A stretch of DNA of 64,000 nucleotides from Sinorhizobium terangae (GTDB lineage Bacteria > Pseudomonadota > Alphaproteobacteria > Rhizobiales > Rhizobiaceae): the NCBI RefSeq assembly GCF_009601505.1, contig NZ_WITC01000113.1, positions 1-64,000 on the forward strand. Direction: 5' to 3'. A program made the translations under genes and the position numbers. The notes under the pieces are model-generated. The model worked only from the letters and a program-made list of their open reading frames with translations. It made no database searches and was not told the origin of the DNA. Shown here piece by piece: positions 8,806 through 18,265 of the stretch; position 1 is the first letter of the stretch, and every line of letters begins with the position of its first letter.

Positions 8806-10068
8806 ATGAGGAAACTGATCACCGCAACCCTGCTCGCCACTCTGATGGCCGGCAGCGCGCTTGCAGACACGAAGCTGAAGCTCGTCGAGGTCATCACCAG
8901 CCCCGAGCGCACCGAGACGCTAAAGTCGATCGTCGCCAAGTTCGAGGCCGCAAACCCCGGCACCACCGTCGAGATCATTTCGCTGCCCTGGGGTGAAGCC
9001 TTCCAGAAATTCGCGACCATGGTCTCGGCCGGCGAAGTGCCGGATGTCATGGAAATGCCTGACACCTGGCTCTCGCTTTACGCCAATAACGGCATGCTCG
9101 AAAGCCTCGAACCCTATCTCGAAAAGTGGGAGCATACTTCCGGTCTCACGGAACGGGCGCTCGAACTCGGCCGCGACGTCAACGACACCGCCTACATGCT
9201 GCCCTACGGCTTCTATCTCCGGGCGATGTTCTACAACAAGAAGCTGCTTTCCGAGGCGGGCGTCGCCGAACCGCCGAAGACGATGGACGACTTCGTAAAG
9301 GCATCCGAGGCAGTCTCCGAGCTGCCCGGCAAATCCGGCTACTGCCTGCGCGGCGGCCCGGGCGGCCTCAACGGCTGGGTGATGTTCGGCGCGACCATGG
9401 CCGGCGACAACAAGTTCTTCAACGAAGACGGCACCTCGACGATGAACAGCGAGGGCTGGGTGAAGGGCCTGACCTGGGTCATCGACCTCTACAAGAAGGG
9501 CCTTGCGCCGAAGGACAGCGTCAACTGGGGTTTCAACGAAATCGTCGCCGGCTTCTACAGCGGCACCTGCGCCTTCCTCGACCAGGACCCGGATGCTCTG
9601 ATCGCGATTGCCCAGCGCATGAAGCCGGATGATTTCGGCGTCACCACAATGCCGAAGGGCCCAAGCGGCAAGGCGTTCACCACGATCGGCTTTGCCGGCT
9701 GGTCGATGCTTTCCGCAAGCCAGAACAAGGATCTGTCCTGGAAGCTGATCGAAACGCTCGAGGGCCCGGAAGGTAACATCGAGTGGAACAAGCGTACCGG
9801 CGCGCTGCCGGTTCACAAGTCGGCCGAGAAGGACCCCTTCTACGCGAGCCCGCAGTTCAAGGGCTGGTTCGATGAACTCGCCGACAAGGATGTCGTGCTG
9901 ACGGTCATGCCGACCTACCTCGAAGAGTTCGCCTTCTTCAAGGATTCGCTGGCGATCAAGACGACCCAGGAAGCGCTGCTCGGCGACATCACGCCGGAAG
10001 AGCTCGCCAATCAGTGGGCGGACTACCTGACCAAGGCGCAGCAGAAATACCTGGCGAACAAGAAGTAA
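8806..10068 (+). CDS. ABC transporter substrate-binding protein, family 1 (sugar type)
   Basis: A 420-residue periplasmic protein. The signal peptide MRKLITATLLATLMAGSALA is cleaved before DTKLKL. The mature protein is a family-1 extracellular solute-binding protein (KFEAANPGTTVEIISLPWGE; WYSG-equivalent FYSGTCAFLDQDPD; ending KAQQKYLANKK). The start is fixed by AGGGGA 7 bases upstream of ATG 8806. It is followed by a stable hairpin and then two permeases and an ATPase. Family 1 normally binds sugars or glycerol-phosphates, yet the operon also has a sulfur-amino-acid-type PLP enzyme, so the ligand is uncertain. Confidence 0.85.
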   Translation: MRKLITATLLATLMAGSALADTKLKLVEVITSPERTETLKSIVAKFEAANPGTTVEIISLPWGEAFQKFATMVSAGEVPDVMEMPDTWLSLYANNGMLESLEPYLEKWEHTSGLTERALELGRDVNDTAYMLPYGFYLRAMFYNKKLLSEAGVAEPPKTMDDFVKASEAVSELPGKSGYCLRGGPGGLNGWVMFGATMAGDNKFFNEDGTSTMNSEGWVKGLTWVIDLYKKGLAPKDSVNWGFNEIVAGFYSGTCAFLDQDPDALIAIAQRMKPDDFGVTTMPKGPSGKAFTTIGFAGWSMLSASQNKDLSWKLIETLEGPEGNIEWNKRTGALPVHKSAEKDPFYASPQFKGWFDELADKDVVLTVMPTYLEEFAFFKDSLAIKTTQEALLGDITPEELANQWADYLTKAQQKYLANKK

Positions 10069-10080
10069 GACGCAGATACG

Positions 10081-10106
10081 CGGCGGCGGGTTTCATCCTG
10101 CCGCCG
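10081..10106 (+). other. Strong intercistronic hairpin after the binding-protein gene
   Basis: CGGCGGC (10081-10087) pairs with GCCGCCG (10100-10106), extended inward by GGG/CCT, around a TTTCAT loop. There is no U-tract right after it, so it is better read as an mRNA 3'-end stabiliser or partial attenuator that keeps binding-protein mRNA above permease mRNA than as a full terminator. Confidence 0.55.
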
Positions 10107-10173
10107 CCCAACAAAAATGACAAGAAACAAGGCATGCCCGGAATAGGCGGCCATGAAGGGGAATATCTGACCG

Positions 10174-11109
10174 ATGGCCTATGCCGCACGCCATGACGGC
10201 CTGCACGCAATTCGTCCGCCGCTGATGAAGCGTATCGCCGACGCCTCCGCGCCCTATCTTTATAGCGCGCCGGCACTGATCCTGATCGTCGCGGTCATGC
10301 TCGTGCCGCTGGTCCTCGGCGTGTCCTATGCCTTCCGTGATATCCAGCTGCTCAACCCGTTCTCCGGCGCCTTTGTCGGTCTCGATCACTTCAGGGCACT
10401 GTCTGAGGACCAGGCGTTTTTCCGCGCGCTCAGGAACACGCTCTGGTGGACCGGCGCTTCCGTATTGCTGCAGTTCACCTTCGGCCTCATCCTAGCGCTC
10501 CTGCTCGACAAGCCTTTCAGCGGCCGTGCGATTGCCCAGGCGCTCGTCTTCCTGCCCTGGGCCGTGCCGAGTTTCCTCGCCGGTCTCAACTGGGCCTGGC
10601 TGTTCAATCCGGTCGTCGGTCCATTGCCGCATTGGCTCTACGGGCTCGGCCTCATGAGCCAGCCGGCCAATATCCTGTCCGATCCGCAGCTCGCTATGTG
10701 GGGGCCGATCGTCGCCAATATCTGGTGGGGCATCCCCTTCTTCGCGATCACCTTGCTTGCCGCGCTGCAGGCGATCCCGCGCGATCTTTACGAGGCCGCC
10801 AGCATCGACGGGGCGGGACCGGTCCAGCGCTTCCTTTCGATCACCCTTCCGTTCCTCGCCCCGACGATCGCGATCACCATTCTCCTGCGCACCGTCTGGA
10901 TCTCGAATTTCGCCGACCTCATCATCGTCATGACCAATGGCGGTCCGGCCGACCGGACGCAGATCGTCGCGAGCTACATCTTCACCCAGGCGTTCAAGCG
11001 GCTCGATTTCGGCTATGCCTCGGCGATCGCGCTCGTGCTCCTGGCGCTGCTCCTCGCCTATTCGCTGCTGATCGTCATCCTCAGACAGTGGCTCTTGAGC
11101 AAGGATTGA
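10174..11109 (+). CDS. Sugar-type ABC transporter permease (MalF/UgpA-like)
   Basis: A 311-residue inner-membrane protein with six predicted helices. The first is YLYSAPALILIVAVMLVPLVLGVSYAF. The conserved EAA loop toward the C-terminus reads YEAASIDGAGPVQRFLSITLPFLAP, the docking site for the ATPase. It is 5 bases upstream of the partner permease. An internal ATG at 10225 is an alternative start. Confidence 0.88.
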   Translation: MAYAARHDGLHAIRPPLMKRIADASAPYLYSAPALILIVAVMLVPLVLGVSYAFRDIQLLNPFSGAFVGLDHFRALSEDQAFFRALRNTLWWTGASVLLQFTFGLILALLLDKPFSGRAIAQALVFLPWAVPSFLAGLNWAWLFNPVVGPLPHWLYGLGLMSQPANILSDPQLAMWGPIVANIWWGIPFFAITLLAALQAIPRDLYEAASIDGAGPVQRFLSITLPFLAPTIAITILLRTVWISNFADLIIVMTNGGPADRTQIVASYIFTQAFKRLDFGYASAIALVLLALLLAYSLLIVILRQWLLSKD

Positions 11110-11114
11110 GACCG

Positions 11115-11948
11115 ATGCGCCCCAAATCTGCCTTCCTCACCATTGCGCATCGCCTGGCGATCCTCGCATATATCGCCTTTGCGCTCTTCCCTCTGTTCTG
11201 GCTGCTCAAGGTTGCGGTCACGCCGAACGATCTGCTCTACACCGAGGGTGTCCGGCTCTGGCCGTCGCGGGCGAGTTTCGAGCATTTCGACTTCGTGCTC
11301 AGGCACAGCGCCTTCCCGGTCTTCTTCCGCAACAGCCTGATCGTCTCGGGCTCGACCGCGGTGATCGTGACGATCCTTTCCTCACTCTCGGGCTACGCGC
11401 TCTCGCGCTTCCGCTTCCGCGGCAAGTACTGGCTGGTGACCCTGATGCTGCTTACCCAGATGTTCCCGCTGGTGATGCTGGTCGCGCCGATCTTCAAGAT
11501 CCTCTCGCCGATGGGGCTCACCAACAGCCTCACCGGCCTCGTCATCGTCTACACCGCGTTCAACGTCCCCTTCGCCACCTTCCTGATGCAGTCCTTCTTC
11601 GACGGCATTCCGAAGGATCTGGAAGAAGCGGCGATGATCGACGGCGCCACGCAGTTCGTCGCCTTCCGCCAGATCATCCTGCCGCTGACGCTGCCCGGCA
11701 TCGCCGCGACGCTCGGCTTCGTCTTCACCGCAGCCTGGAGCGAACTGCTGTTCTCGCTGATGCTGATCTCCGGCAACGAACAGGCGACCTTCCCTGTCGG
11801 CCTCTTGTCCTTCGTGTCGAAGTTCTCGGTCGATTTCGGGCAGATGATGGCGGCCGGCGTGCTCGCGTTGATCCCGGCCTGCCTCTTCTTCCTGCTCATT
11901 CAACGCTATCTCGTCCAGGGCCTCACGGCCGGCGCGGTCAAAGGCTGA
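11115..11948 (+). CDS. Sugar-type ABC transporter permease (MalG/UgpE-like)
   Basis: A 277-residue partner permease with six helices beginning LAILAYIAFALFPLFWLL. The EAA motif is EEAAMIDGATQFVAFRQIILPLTLPG. It is preceded by TGAGACCG and starts 5 bases after the first permease stops, so the two are translated together and should form the heterodimeric channel. The frame stays open far upstream in another gene's shadow; the hydrophobic start and spacing fix ATG 11115. Confidence 0.88.
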   Translation: MRPKSAFLTIAHRLAILAYIAFALFPLFWLLKVAVTPNDLLYTEGVRLWPSRASFEHFDFVLRHSAFPVFFRNSLIVSGSTAVIVTILSSLSGYALSRFRFRGKYWLVTLMLLTQMFPLVMLVAPIFKILSPMGLTNSLTGLVIVYTAFNVPFATFLMQSFFDGIPKDLEEAAMIDGATQFVAFRQIILPLTLPGIAATLGFVFTAAWSELLFSLMLISGNEQATFPVGLLSFVSKFSVDFGQMMAAGVLALIPACLFFLLIQRYLVQGLTAGAVKG

Positions 11949-11954
11949 TTACCC

Positions 11955-13022
11955 ATGGCTTCCATCGATATCGCCAACATCCAGAAGTCCTACGGCATCC
12001 ATCCGGTGCTGCACGACGTGGACCTCAAGATCCGCGACGGCGAGTTCGTCGTGCTCGTCGGGCCGTCGGGCTGCGGCAAGTCCACCCTTCTGCGTATGAT
12101 TGCGGGGCTCGAAAGCGTGACTGCCGGCGAAATCCGCATCGCCGGCAAGCGCGTCAACGAGCTCGCGCCGAAGGACCGCGACATCGCCATGGTGTTCCAG
12201 TCCTATGCGCTTTATCCGCACATGTCGGTCGAGAAGAACATGAGCTACAGCCTTCGGCTGCGCAAGACCGCCAGGGACAGGATCACCACCGTCGTTTCCG
12301 GTGCCGCCGCTAAGCTTGGCCTTGAGCCACTGCTGGAGCGCCGCCCGCGCGCGCTCTCCGGCGGCCAGCGCCAGCGCGTCGCCATGGGGCGGGCGATCGT
12401 CCGCCAGCCGAAGGCCTTTCTCTTCGACGAACCGCTTTCCAACCTCGATGCGCGCCTTCGCGAGCAGATGCGCGCCGAAATCAAGAAACTGCACAAGGAT
12501 CTCGGCGCCACGTCGATCTACGTGACGCACGACCAGATCGAAGCGATGACGCTGGCGGACCGCATCGTCGCGATGAACGGCGGCGTCGTCCAGCAGGTGG
12601 GAAGCCCGCTCGAGCTCTACGACCGTCCCGCCAACCTCTTCGTGGCGGGTTTCATCGGCTCTCCCGGCATGAATTTCTTCAAGGGCACCTATCGTGCCGG
12701 CGACAGGTCGAATTTCGAGACGGAAGGAGGTGTCAGCATTCCGCTCGACGCGTCGCCGTCGATCCCGGATAATGCTCCGGCGACACTCGGCATCCGTCCG
12801 GAACACGTCGTCCTTGCGGGTCACGGGCCGGACAGCCTGCTCGCGACCGTGGATCTCGTCGAGCCGACCGGATTCGGCATCATCCTGCATTTGTCGCTCG
12901 GCCGGACGAGCTTCAAGGCCTTCACCAACGACCGGTCCTTCCTGACAGCCTCCGGCACCGTCCCTGTCCGCTTTCCCACGCACTACCTGCATTTCTTCGA
13001 CACAGAGGGCAATCGCATCTGA
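11955..13022 (+). CDS. ABC transporter ATP-binding protein, MalK/UgpC family
   Basis: A 355-residue ATPase: Walker [10 protein letters not shown] near residue 37, Q-loop [11 protein letters not shown], signature [16 protein letters not shown], Walker [14 protein letters not shown], switch histidine in [11 protein letters not shown]. The C-terminal roughly 115 residues form an OB-type TOBE regulatory domain, as in MalK/UgpC. It is the last gene of the regulator-PLP enzyme-importer operon. The gap 13023-13253 that follows shows no gene and probably contains the promoter of the cytochrome c operon. Confidence 0.9.
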   Translation: MASIDIANIQKSYGIHPVLHDVDLKIRDGEFVVLVGPSGCGKSTLLRMIAGLESVTAGEIRIAGKRVNELAPKDRDIAMVFQSYALYPHMSVEKNMSYSLRLRKTARDRITTVVSGAAAKLGLEPLLERRPRALSGGQRQRVAMGRAIVRQPKAFLFDEPLSNLDARLREQMRAEIKKLHKDLGATSIYVTHDQIEAMTLADRIVAMNGGVVQQVGSPLELYDRPANLFVAGFIGSPGMNFFKGTYRAGDRSNFETEGGVSIPLDASPSIPDNAPATLGIRPEHVVLAGHGPDSLLATVDLVEPTGFGIILHLSLGRTSFKAFTNDRSFLTASGTVPVRFPTHYLHFFDTEGNRI

Positions 13023-13253
13023 TCCGGCTGCGCCGCAGAAAGCGGCAGGACTGCACAAAGGCTAGGCGCTGGGCAGCGCTGGACACGCCCCGACATGGCA
13101 ATTGACTTCTGCCAAGTGGGCCTTAGTTTTGTTCTTGTCGCAGTTATCAACCCGCCTTCGGCGCGCCACCAGCGAGAGAAGCAAACACCGCCAATACAAC
13201 GATTTGACGAGCGTCTTCCTTGCCCCCGCGCCCGGCGAAATTGAGGAAGTGTC

Positions 13254-13640
13254 ATGCGAATTCCTGTTGTTGTCCTTTCCTTTTCGGCACTCGTGCTCTG
13301 TCCCCTGACGGCCCTCGCCCAAGAGGGCGACGCCGAGGCTGGCGCAACCGTCTTCAAGAAATGCCAGACCTGTCACGTCGTCGACAAGGACACCAACAAG
13401 GTTGGTCCATCGCTCAATCACGTCCTTGGCAGGACGGCCGGCACACATCCCAATTTCCGCTACTCGCCGGCTATGGTCGAGGCGGGCAAGGGAGGCCTCA
13501 AGTGGGACGAGGCGACGCTGCGCGAATACCTCCACGATCCGAAGGCAAAGGTGAAAGGAACCAAAATGGCCTTTCCCGGTCTGAAGGACGACACTGACAT
13601 TTCCAATCTGCTCGCCTACCTCAAACAATATTCGCAATAA
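13254..13640 (+). CDS. Class I soluble cytochrome c (c2/c550-like)
   Basis: A 128-residue periplasmic protein. The signal peptide MRIPVVVLSFSALVLCPLT is cleaved after ALA. The haem site is CQTCH near residue 37, with the distal methionine in KGTKMAFPGL, and the fold is mitochondrial-like (NKVGPSLNHVLGRTAG). GAGGAAG precedes the ATG. It sits 143 bases upstream of the oxidase operon, so it is the probable electron donor to that oxidase. Confidence 0.9.
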   Translation: MRIPVVVLSFSALVLCPLTALAQEGDAEAGATVFKKCQTCHVVDKDTNKVGPSLNHVLGRTAGTHPNFRYSPAMVEAGKGGLKWDEATLREYLHDPKAKVKGTKMAFPGLKDDTDISNLLAYLKQYSQ

Positions 13641-13783
13641 GCAATACCAAAGCGCGAAGGGGACCCGGACGACAACCCTTTCGGGCGATTTGCGACTATT
13701 TTCCGTTCGTGCAATAATCGCGATCGGAACTCTACGGATTGCGTATTCATGCCCACAGCCGATTGCGGTAGGAGGGACAAGAA

Positions 13784-14626
13784 ATGGCCGTGGTGGTGAT
13801 TCTGGTTTTGTTGGCCGCCGGATCAGTGTTGTTCCATTTGTTGAGTCCCTGGTGGTGGACACCAATCGCCTCCAACTGGAATTACATAGACAATACTCTC
13901 ATCATAACTTTCTGGATCACCGGCTTCGTCTTCGTCGCGGTTGTCCTGTTCACGGCTTATTGCGTTTTCCGGTTCCGCTATCGGCCCGGAAACCAGGCCG
14001 CCTATGAACCCGAAAACAAGCGCCTAGAAAGCTGGCTCGCCGTAAGCACGACGGTTGGCGTCATCGCCATGCTGGCACCGGGTCTTTTCGTCTGGAACCA
14101 GTTCATCACTGTTCCGGCGGCGGCAACGGAAGTCGAAGTCGTCGGCCAGCAATGGCTGTGGAGTTTCCGGCTGCCGGGCAAGGACGGAAAGCTCGGAACG
14201 TCGGAAACCCGTGACGTCGCGCCCGAGAACACGCTCGGCCTTAACCGCAATGACGCAGCGACCCTCGACGACTTGATCATCGAAGGTGGCGAGTTGCACG
14301 TGCCGGTCGGAAAACCCGTCAAGGTTCTCCTGCGTTCGGTCGATGTCCTGCATGATTTCTACGTGCCCGAGTTCCGCGCCAAGATGGATATGGTGCCCGG
14401 CATGGTGACGTATTTCTGGTTCACGCCGACGCGGACAGGCACGTTCGAGATTCTCTGTGCCGAACTCTGCGGCGTCGGCCATCCGCAGATGCGCGGCACG
14501 GTGGTGGTCGATACGGAGGCCGATTACCAGACGTGGCTCGCCGAGCAACAGACCTTTTCGCAATTGACGGCGTCGTCCGACGATAGCCCGAGGGCGGTCA
14601 CGGCCGACGCCTCGTCGGCGCAATAG
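13784..14626 (+). CDS. coxM: Cytochrome c oxidase subunit II (CoxM-like)
   Basis: A 280-residue protein with two N-terminal membrane helices (about residues 1-20 and 38-62) and a periplasmic cupredoxin domain. The CuA ligands are intact: a histidine in VDVLHDFYVPEF and the C-x-E-x-C-G-x-x-H-x-x-M set in CAELCGVGHPQM. AGGAGGG sits before the ATG. It is first in a five-gene oxidase operon resembling rhizobial coxMNOP, an alternative aa3-type oxidase distinct from the housekeeping coxAB one. There is no fused cytochrome c domain. Confidence 0.88.
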   Translation: MAVVVILVLLAAGSVLFHLLSPWWWTPIASNWNYIDNTLIITFWITGFVFVAVVLFTAYCVFRFRYRPGNQAAYEPENKRLESWLAVSTTVGVIAMLAPGLFVWNQFITVPAAATEVEVVGQQWLWSFRLPGKDGKLGTSETRDVAPENTLGLNRNDAATLDDLIIEGGELHVPVGKPVKVLLRSVDVLHDFYVPEFRAKMDMVPGMVTYFWFTPTRTGTFEILCAELCGVGHPQMRGTVVVDTEADYQTWLAEQQTFSQLTASSDDSPRAVTADASSAQ

Positions 14627-14660
14627 CGGCGCCAGGGTAAACACAGGAACTGGGAGGAAC

Positions 14661-16442
14661 ATGATGGTCGACGTCCGGTCCGGTATTGGCGAGGCCATCC
14701 CGCCCGCCGAAGTCGAGGATGTTGAACTTTATCATCCGCACAGCTGGTGGACCCGATACGTTTTCAGCCAGGACGCGAAAGTCATCGCCATCCAATACGC
14801 AACGACGGCGATCGCCATCGGCATGGTCGCGCTTGTGCTCTCCTGGCTGATGCGTCTGCAACTCGGCTTCCCCGGTGCCTTCGCGTGGATCGATGCCGAT
14901 CGCTACTACCAGTTCATCACCATGCACGGGATGATCATGGTGATCTATCTGCTGACAGCGCTCTTCCTCGGCGGCTTCGGCAACTACCTGATCCCGCTGA
15001 TGGTCGGCGCCCGCGACATGGTCTTCCCCTACGCGAACATGCTGAGCTATTGGATCTACCTGCTCGCGGTGCTGGTGCTGGTCGCCAGCTTCTTCGCTCC
15101 CGGCGGGCCGACCGGGGCCGGCTGGACCCTTTATCCGCCCCAGGCGATTCTGACCAATACGCCCGGCGGAAAGGATTGGGGCATCATCCTGATGCTCTCT
15201 TCTCTGATCATCTTCATCATCGGCTTCACGATGGGCGGCCTCAACTACGTCGTCACTGTGCTGCAAGGCCGCGCCCGTGGCATGACGCTGATGCGCATGC
15301 CGCTGACGGTCTGGGGCATCGTCACCGCCACGGTCATGGCCCTGCTCGCCTTCCCGGCACTGTTCGTCGCCTGCGTCATGATGCTTTTTGACCGGCTGCT
15401 CGGCACCAGCTTCTTCATGCCGGCGATCGCCGAGATGGGCGAGCAACTGCAATATGGCGGAGGCAGTCCGATCCTGTTCCAGCATCTCTTCTGGTTCTTC
15501 GGCCATCCGGAGGTCTACATCGTCGCCCTGCCGGCCTTTGGCATCGTTTCCGACCTCATCAGCACCCATGCGCGCAAGAACATCTTCGGCTATCGCATGA
15601 TGGTTTGGGCGATCGTCATCATCGGCGCGCTGTCCATGGTCGTCTGGGCGCATCACATGTATGTCAGCGGCATGAACCCCTATTTCGGCTTCTTCTTTGC
15701 CACTACAACGCTGATCATCGCCGTGCCGACGGCAATCAAGGTCTACAACTGGGTGCTGACGCTTTGGCGGGGCAACATCCACCTGACCTTGCCGATGCTC
15801 TTCGCGCTTGCCTTCATCGTCACCTTCGTCAACGGCGGACTGACCGGGCTGTTCCTCGGCAATGTCGTCGTGGACGTGCCGCTTTCCGACACCATGTTCG
15901 TCGTCGCGCATTTCCACATGGTCATGGGCGTCGCGCCGATTCTGGTCATCTTCGGGGCGATCTATCACTGGTATCCCAAGATCACCGGGCGCATGCTTAA
16001 CGAGGCGCTCGGCCAGGTGCATTTCTGGATCACGTTCCTCGGCTCCTACGCGATCTTTTTCCCGATGCACTATGTCGGCCTCGTCGGCGTTCCGCGCCGC
16101 TATTACGAAATCGGCGAAACGGCATTCGTGCCGGAATCGGTGCACAGCCTCAACGCCTTCATCACCATCGCGGCGTTCATCGTGGGCGCAGCCCAGATTG
16201 TCTTTCTCTTCAATCTCGTCTGGAGCCTGCGCCACGGGAGGGAGGCCGGTGGCAATCCCTGGCGCGCGACAACCCTCGAATGGCAAACGCCTGAAACACC
16301 ACCTCCGCATGGCAACTGGGGCAAGGAACTGCCGGTCGTCTATCGCTGGGCCTACGACTACAGCGTCCCCGGCGCGCCGGAGGATTTCATCCCCCAGAAC
16401 CAGCCTGGGCCGGGACGCGTGAGCCACGAGGCCGCCTCATGA
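14661..16442 (+). CDS. coxN: Cytochrome c oxidase subunit I (CoxN-like)
   Basis: A 593-residue haem-copper oxidase core with 12 helices. Visible catalytic features: haem ligand in ITMHGMIM, the CuB His/Tyr cross-link motif GHPEVYI with the D-channel glutamate, the histidine pair in WAHHMYVSGM, K-channel lysine in PTAIKVYNW and haem ligands in VAHFHMVMG. It is therefore a type A proton-pumping oxidase. GGGAGG precedes ATG 14661 (an ATG follows directly). The stop overlaps the next gene by 4 bases. Confidence 0.92.
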   Translation: MMVDVRSGIGEAIPPAEVEDVELYHPHSWWTRYVFSQDAKVIAIQYATTAIAIGMVALVLSWLMRLQLGFPGAFAWIDADRYYQFITMHGMIMVIYLLTALFLGGFGNYLIPLMVGARDMVFPYANMLSYWIYLLAVLVLVASFFAPGGPTGAGWTLYPPQAILTNTPGGKDWGIILMLSSLIIFIIGFTMGGLNYVVTVLQGRARGMTLMRMPLTVWGIVTATVMALLAFPALFVACVMMLFDRLLGTSFFMPAIAEMGEQLQYGGGSPILFQHLFWFFGHPEVYIVALPAFGIVSDLISTHARKNIFGYRMMVWAIVIIGALSMVVWAHHMYVSGMNPYFGFFFATTTLIIAVPTAIKVYNWVLTLWRGNIHLTLPMLFALAFIVTFVNGGLTGLFLGNVVVDVPLSDTMFVVAHFHMVMGVAPILVIFGAIYHWYPKITGRMLNEALGQVHFWITFLGSYAIFFPMHYVGLVGVPRRYYEIGETAFVPESVHSLNAFITIAAFIVGAAQIVFLFNLVWSLRHGREAGGNPWRATTLEWQTPETPPPHGNWGKELPVVYRWAYDYSVPGAPEDFIPQNQPGPGRVSHEAAS

Positions 16443-17137
16443 CGGTCGTGCTGGTCTTCCTGGCGGTCATCGCCGCCATCATCGCGTGGTGGCTGGCACA
16501 ACAGCGATTGGCCTCCAAACCATGGCTGGAAGTGGGGCATACGCACGACCATCGGAGTGGCGAGCCGGTTCCGCCCGCCAAAATCGGCCTCGCTGTCTTT
16601 CTCGCCGTGGTCGGCGCGCTCTTCACGCTTTTCATCAGCGCCTATTTCATGCGCATGGCTTCTTCCGACTGGTCGCCGCTGCCGCTGCCGCGCTTTCTCT
16701 GGGCCAACACCGGCATTCTTGCCTTGAGCAGCATCACCCTGCACTGGGCAAAGCTCGAAGCCGAGCGGCGGAACGAGGAAGCGGCCCGGACCAGCCTGCT
16801 CGTTGCGCTCGCCGCCGGCCTCGCCTTCCTCGTCGGACAGCTTTTCGCCTGGCGCGCGCTTGCTTCCGCCGGGTATTTTCTGACCAGCAGCCCCGCCAAC
16901 AGCTTTTTCTACATGCTCACCGGCATGCACGGCCTGCATATCATCGGCGGGCTCGCGGTCCTCGGACGCGTCATCCTGCGCACGTGGGATGCGCCGATCG
17001 ACCGCCGGAGACGCCTCTCCATCGGGCTCTGCGCCACCTACTGGCATTTCATGCTGGCCGTCTGGCTGGTCCTCTTCGCCCTCTTTTCCGGTTGGGCCAA
17101 TGACGTTGTCGATCTCTGCCGTCAATTGCTGACATAG
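16439..17137 (+). CDS. coxO: Cytochrome c oxidase subunit III-like protein (CoxO-like)
   Basis: A 232-residue membrane protein with about five helices, including LTGMHGLHIIGGLAVLGRVIL and CATYWHFMLAVWLVLFALF, the hallmark of the subunit III family (WHFxDxVW type). It overlaps subunit I by 4 bases, so the two are translationally coupled. This operon has two subunit-III-like genes in a row, as in coxMNOP clusters; this is the more divergent one. Confidence 0.85.
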   Translation: MTVVLVFLAVIAAIIAWWLAQQRLASKPWLEVGHTHDHRSGEPVPPAKIGLAVFLAVVGALFTLFISAYFMRMASSDWSPLPLPRFLWANTGILALSSITLHWAKLEAERRNEEAARTSLLVALAAGLAFLVGQLFAWRALASAGYFLTSSPANSFFYMLTGMHGLHIIGGLAVLGRVILRTWDAPIDRRRRLSIGLCATYWHFMLAVWLVLFALFSGWANDVVDLCRQLLT

Positions 17138-17147
17138 GAACGCTGAC

Positions 17148-17870
17148 ATGTCCGCTCCACTCAAACCGTCCTCCTTGGAAACGCTCCCCCGCCCATCCGG
17201 TCTCGCTGGCTTGGCGGCCGACTGGGCTTCGGACCAGCGGGCATTCAAGAATGTCTCCTGGGGAAAGGCCATGATGTGGATCTTTCTCCTCAGCGACACC
17301 TTCATCTTCGGCTGCTTCCTCATCGCCTACATGTCGGCGCGCATGGCGACCACCGTGCCCTGGCCGAACCCGAGCGAGGTCTTTGCACTCGAGATCGGCG
17401 GCGTCGAGGTGCCGCTGATCCTGATCGCCATCATGACCTTCGTCCTGATCTCCAGCAGCGGCACCATGGCGATGGCCGTCAACTACGGCTATCGCCGCGA
17501 CCGCCGCAAGACCGCCGCGCTGATGCTCATCACCGCGCTGTTCGGCGCCACCTTCGTCGGCATGCAGGCCTTCGAATGGTCGAAACTCATTGCAGAGGGA
17601 GTGCGGCCTTGGGGCAATCCCTGGGGAGCCGCACAGTTCGGCTCGACCTTCTTCATGATCACCGGCTTTCACGGCACCCACGTCACGATCGGCGTGATTT
17701 TCCTGCTGATCATCGCCCGCAAGGTCTGGCGCGGCGACTTCGACACGGAGCGGCGCGGCTTTTTCACAAGCCGCAAGGGACACTACGAGATCGTCGAGAT
17801 CACCGGGCTCTACTGGCACTTCGTCGATCTGGTCTGGGTCTTCATCTTTGCATTCTTCTATCTTTGGTGA
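17148..17870 (+). CDS. coxP: Cytochrome c oxidase subunit III (CoxP-like)
   Basis: A 240-residue subunit III family protein. The helices include MMWIFLLSDTFIFGCFLIAY, TGFHGTHVTIGVIFLLIIA and, at the C-terminus, GLYWHFVDLVWVFIFAFFYLW, the canonical signature. It starts 10 bases after the coxO-like gene. It probably stabilises subunit I and its proton uptake side. Confidence 0.88.
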   Translation: MSAPLKPSSLETLPRPSGLAGLAADWASDQRAFKNVSWGKAMMWIFLLSDTFIFGCFLIAYMSARMATTVPWPNPSEVFALEIGGVEVPLILIAIMTFVLISSSGTMAMAVNYGYRRDRRKTAALMLITALFGATFVGMQAFEWSKLIAEGVRPWGNPWGAAQFGSTFFMITGFHGTHVTIGVIFLLIIARKVWRGDFDTERRGFFTSRKGHYEIVEITGLYWHFVDLVWVFIFAFFYLW

Positions 17871-17880
17871 GGAGGGCATC

Positions 17881-18225
17881 ATGGCTCCGGTAGAGGCGCA
17901 TGCCGCGCAGCAGCAGCACCACCCGATCAAGCTCTACCTTCTGGTCTGGGGCCTGCTCTTCGTCCTCAGCACCTTTTCCTATCTGGTCGACTATGTCGGC
18001 CTTCAGGGTTATCTGCGCTGGTCGCTGATCCTGATTTTCATGGTGCTCAAGGCCGGCCTCATCGTCGCGGTATTCATGCACATGGCCTGGGAGCGCCTCG
18101 CACTGATCTACGCGATTTTGCTGCCTCCCCTGCTCGTCCTGGTTTTCGTCGGGATGATGGTGTCGGAATCGACCTACGTGCTCTTGACGCGGCTCCTGTT
18201 CTTCGGCGCCGCGCCCGGAACGTGA
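17881..18225 (+). CDS. Cytochrome c oxidase subunit IV-type small membrane protein
   Basis: A 114-residue protein with three hydrophobic helices (KLYLLVWGLLFVLSTFSYLV; LRWSLILIFMVLKAGLIVAV; LALIYAILLPPLLVLVFVGM) and a His-rich N-terminus, typical of bacterial subunit IV (COX4-pro-like). GAGGAGG lies just before ATG 17881; an upstream in-frame ATG at 17848 lies inside coxP and is less likely. It is the last gene of the oxidase operon. The 40 bases to the end of the opposing gene hold no clear terminator. Confidence 0.8.
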   Translation: MAPVEAHAAQQQHHPIKLYLLVWGLLFVLSTFSYLVDYVGLQGYLRWSLILIFMVLKAGLIVAVFMHMAWERLALIYAILLPPLLVLVFVGMMVSESTYVLLTRLLFFGAAPGT

Positions 18226-18265
18226 TGGCGCGCGCACGGCGTTCGCGACCGTGGGCATGCCACGC

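Noticed and set aside
14598..16427. 609-codon open frame antisense to cytochrome oxidase subunit I
   Set aside because: His/Asp/Glu-rich translation is the mirror of membrane-helix codons; subunit I is unmistakable on the plus strand.
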